From Nephromyces sp. MM_2019 (lineage: Eukaryota > Apicomplexa > Aconoidasida > Nephromycida): a DNA stretch of 64,000 nucleotides. The first letter of the stretch is position 1. Each line of letters begins with the position of its first letter. The notes below the pieces were generated by a model. The model worked only from the letters and a program-made list of their open reading frames with translations. It ran no database searches and was not told the origin of the DNA. Made by a program: the position numbers and the translations under genes. Positions 61,501 to 64,000 of this stretch are shown here, piece after piece. Where the stretch lies: the NCBI GenBank assembly GCA_015657535.1, contig JADHZB010001233.1, positions 1,502-65,501 of the forward strand, read 5' to 3'.

Positions 61501-64000
61501 AACACTCTTCTTCCTACAGTTTCTCGTTGAAATGCTTTTGCATATGGATGCCAGTCTGCAAAGCGTTGATAGTATGCTGTTGCGACTGAGCAGATTCAAG
61601 CGTCAGAATTTGACTTTCGAGAGTCATACGGGAGTTTCGTAATTTCTTCAGTTCTTCTTCGTGCATCAGTTTCCTTCGCAAAGCCAATTTAGCCTTTTCA
61701 GGATGCTTGAGCTTTATGAAATTTCGTGCTTCATCTTCAAAAAACTGTAATAGAAAACATGAAGAAAAACCAGACAAAAGCTACTTCAGATTTTACTTCA
61801 AAGGAGAGAGAGCTTAGAGGGAGGATATGGGCAACTTGCAAGGCATAAAAGTGCAGAAAAAACAGAAAACCAAAAAATTGGTTTAAAACAGTCATAAAAG
61901 AGAGCCTTGCAAAAAGGAACACACACAAAAAAAAATGCCTAAAGCTGTTTTAATGAAACAATCAAGGCTTTATGCAAAGTAAATGAGAATAACAGCAAAA
62001 TTTAGAAAAATTCAGAGCGAAAAAACATTCGATTAAAGCGAGTTTCTTCCAAACACACAAATTTCCCGCTTTCTGATAAACACTTTCAAAAGCTTATATT
62101 CTAATAGAATTAGCCAATAAAGTATGTCAAAGAGATGCAATTCAGCATAAGCTAACAAACAAAAGAGACGAGTGCTTCACTGGGTAATTCAATAGATAAC
62201 AGCTTCTTCTACATAAACAAAAGAGCTTTTTCCTCCTCGTCGCCACTGCAAAAAACTCCCTTTTTACCAATAAACTCGGAGAAAAGTTCATATGAATTTC
62301 CACCAACAAATTGGCCAAAAGACACAAGCTAAGATACTTACAATGAAAAAAAAACGCCCACCAAGATGCACACCAAGTCGCACACACAAAGTCGCACACA
62401 CACCAAGTCGCACACACATCAAGTCGCACACACACCAAGTCGCCCACACACCAAGTCGCACACACAAAGTCGCACACACACCAAGTCGCCCACACACCAA
62501 GTCGCATACACACCAAGTCGCCCACACACCAAGTCGCCCACACATCAAGTCGCACACACATCAAGTCGCACACACACCAAGTCGCACACACACCAAGTCG
62601 CACACACACCAAGTCGCACACACACCAAGTCGCACACACACCAAGTCGCACACACACCAAGTCGCCCACACACCAAGTCGCACACACATCAAGTCGCACA
62701 CACACCAAGTCGCACACACACCAAGTCGCACACACATCAAGTCGCACACACACCAAGTCGCACACACACATTCCCACACAGATATACGTGCATTCCTATA
62801 TAAAAAAAAACATATATTTGAAGCAAAACTATGATACATTAAAATCACCAAAACATTCATTCAAATTCACCAAAAAATCGGAATCTATGATATTTCACCA
62901 CCCTAGAATCTTGATTTCTATGAATAAAACTCTCCAAAAAACTGGAAAAACTGAGTAAATGCAAAGCTTAAACCAAAGTGCCTGGCATTTTGTAACAGGT
63001 AGACGAAAAAAATACCTTTATCTTTGTCTCAAGATGAATGTGTCTCTTTTCCAACAATTCAATTGCATCTCTCTGAGTAGTAATTACACTCGGAAGATCA
63101 TCCTGTGAGCACCAAGAAGGCGTATTTGCGCAAATGAATAAAGTTTTATAAGGCTGAATAGAGGATCATTCGGAAAAAATTGAATAAAAAAGAAGGCTTT
63201 TTAGAGATCTTTTACTAAAGCAGATGAGAAAAAGCCACTGAACGACACATATAATGAAGTTCTAGCGGAATTTCCACCTCTGAAGCAGCAAGAAGAGGAG
63301 CAGAAGAGGTGCAAAAAGAACCACACAAGATGAGGTTTTCAAAGGTAGGAAGAAAAGCAGAAGTTAGTACTCTTAAAGTCGTACAGTAATCATAGCAGTA
63401 AGCTCGTAACTTCCATATAGTGCAAGTACTGAGTATTAGAAAAACGAATTCAGCTGAGAAATTTAATGAAGAAAAAATCGCAAAAAATTCAGGAACCAGA
63501 ATTCACAGAATCTCGACAAAAATCTACCTTTCAAGGGGAGTAACTGTTATAGAGGGTTAGAGTTTCTCTAATAATGAAATTCAGGCTATTCTCAAAAGAT
63601 TGCAGCTTTGAAGACAAGAAAAAACCATAAAAAAAGTTTGTGAAACCATAAGTTTCACAAAAATGAGACACTCAAAAACTAGACACATTGCAGAAGGAGG
63701 AGGCTCATTGTTATATGGTAGAGACGGGGTATTTTTATCAACTTCTACTGGAAGGAGTGGAAAAAGCTGAAATTTTATGAAAAAGTAAGAGATTTAGAGT
63801 CTCCGACAGAAAAATCATCATAAAAAACTTAAATACCAACCAGAACGACACTGCAGCAAATCCATTAGCACTATGCAGTGAATAAAGCACACACAGCAAT
63901 GTGCAAACATTCTTTACACCAAGCACATTCCACCAGAGTGAATGAGTCGCAGAAAAAATCCATAGAACTTGCCTCAGAATATTTTGGAGGCTTCACCTTT
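58516..64000 (-). CDS. SNF7: ESCRT-III core subunit SNF7/CHMP4 (VPS32), 5' end missing
   Basis: SNF7/CHMP4 polymerises into the spiral filaments of ESCRT-III that cut membrane necks in endosome sorting, cytokinesis and membrane repair. Minus-strand exons: 64000-63973 (partial), 63102-63016, 61744-61518, 60183-60078, 59673-59586, about 59105-58993 and 58563-58516 (stop). About 231 residues lie in the window, near full family length, so only the basic N-terminus is missing. Helix 1/2 sequence is seen in AIELLEKRHIHLETKIK and LALRRKLMHEEELKKL; then VGKVDDLMSDLQEQTDLQNE and ISTAIGQ match the family's DxVDxLMxDIxEQxExxxEIxxAI motif, followed by DEDELNSALDDLLAQEEEDL across a junction. The C-terminus EDEQLKALLGDLM is the expected amphipathic MIM helix that recruits VPS4. 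The 5' border of the 59.1-kb exon has three in-phase choices (59108, 59105, 59093). Confidence 0.92.
62367..62771. repeat. 16-bp minisatellite, about 25 copies
   Basis: Tandem units of CAAGTCGCACACACAC with variants (CGCCCACACAC, CACACAT at the end, and a few shortened AAAGTCG copies). It lies in the SNF7 intron 63015-61745. As 16 is not a multiple of 3 and the unit has no stop, several frames on both strands stay open across it, creating false ORFs of up to about 210 codons. Confidence 0.96.

Noticed and set aside
62367..62771. CRISPR-like array
   Set aside because: The units are contiguous 16-mers with no unique spacers, in a eukaryotic intron.
62142..62834. Long ORFs on both strands (180-211 codons) with Cys/Val or His/Thr/Ser repeats
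   Set aside because: They are created by the 16-bp CA-rich minisatellite inside a SNF7 intron; all are repeat translations.

Overview
The window looks like nuclear DNA of an intron-rich, AT-rich protist. I recognise seven conserved eukaryotic genes, all split by GT-AG introns of a few hundred to about 1,700 bases, plus one large gene of unknown function. The ribonucleotide reductase small subunit has apicomplexan-type sequence (for example [26 protein letters not shown]), and a Pex6/Pex1-like ATPase suggests an organism that may have kept peroxisomes. A coccidian-like or related apicomplexan/alveolate is my best guess; the species is not determined. I see no bacterial-type operon, CRISPR array, convincing tRNA or rRNA gene, or transposon ORF.

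Layout. 0.5-5.6 kb (+): 3' part of VAC14, scaffold of the PIKfyve/Fab1 lipid kinase complex. 9.9-11.1 kb (+): RPB10, the small zinc-binding subunit shared by RNA polymerases I, II and III. 11.2-11.6 kb (-): a doubtful small gene in two frames. 11.6-14.9 kb: A-rich DNA with a possible unidentified minus-strand gene. 14.9-19.7 kb (-): CSL4/EXOSC1, RNA exosome cap. 25.1-27.2 kb (+): ribonucleotide reductase R2, complete in six exons. 31.4-35.7 kb (-): a five-exon gene for a 1,263-residue Lys/Glu/Ala/Ser-rich protein of unknown function. 42.3-45.0 kb (-): DDRGK1/UFBP1 of the UFM1 pathway. 47.9-56.1 kb (+): a 1,463-residue double-AAA protein, Pex6/Pex1-like, with damaged catalytic motifs, followed by a 58-bp minisatellite that contains an assembly gap. 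58.5 kb to the right edge (-): SNF7/CHMP4 of ESCRT-III, lacking only its N-terminal exon(s), with a 16-bp minisatellite in an intron.

The genes do not form a functional cluster; they are housekeeping genes of endosome traffic (VAC14, SNF7), RNA synthesis and decay (RPB10, CSL4), DNA precursor supply (R2), ER UFMylation (DDRGK1) and peroxisome biogenesis (Pex6-like). They are separated by 2.5-6.6 kb of DNA in which I see no gene. By eye, transcribed blocks are T-rich on the coding strand (T-rich introns) and intergenic blocks are more balanced, so base skew outlines the transcription units. Exon boundaries were deduced by hand from splice consensus, phase continuity and family similarity; no alignment was run.
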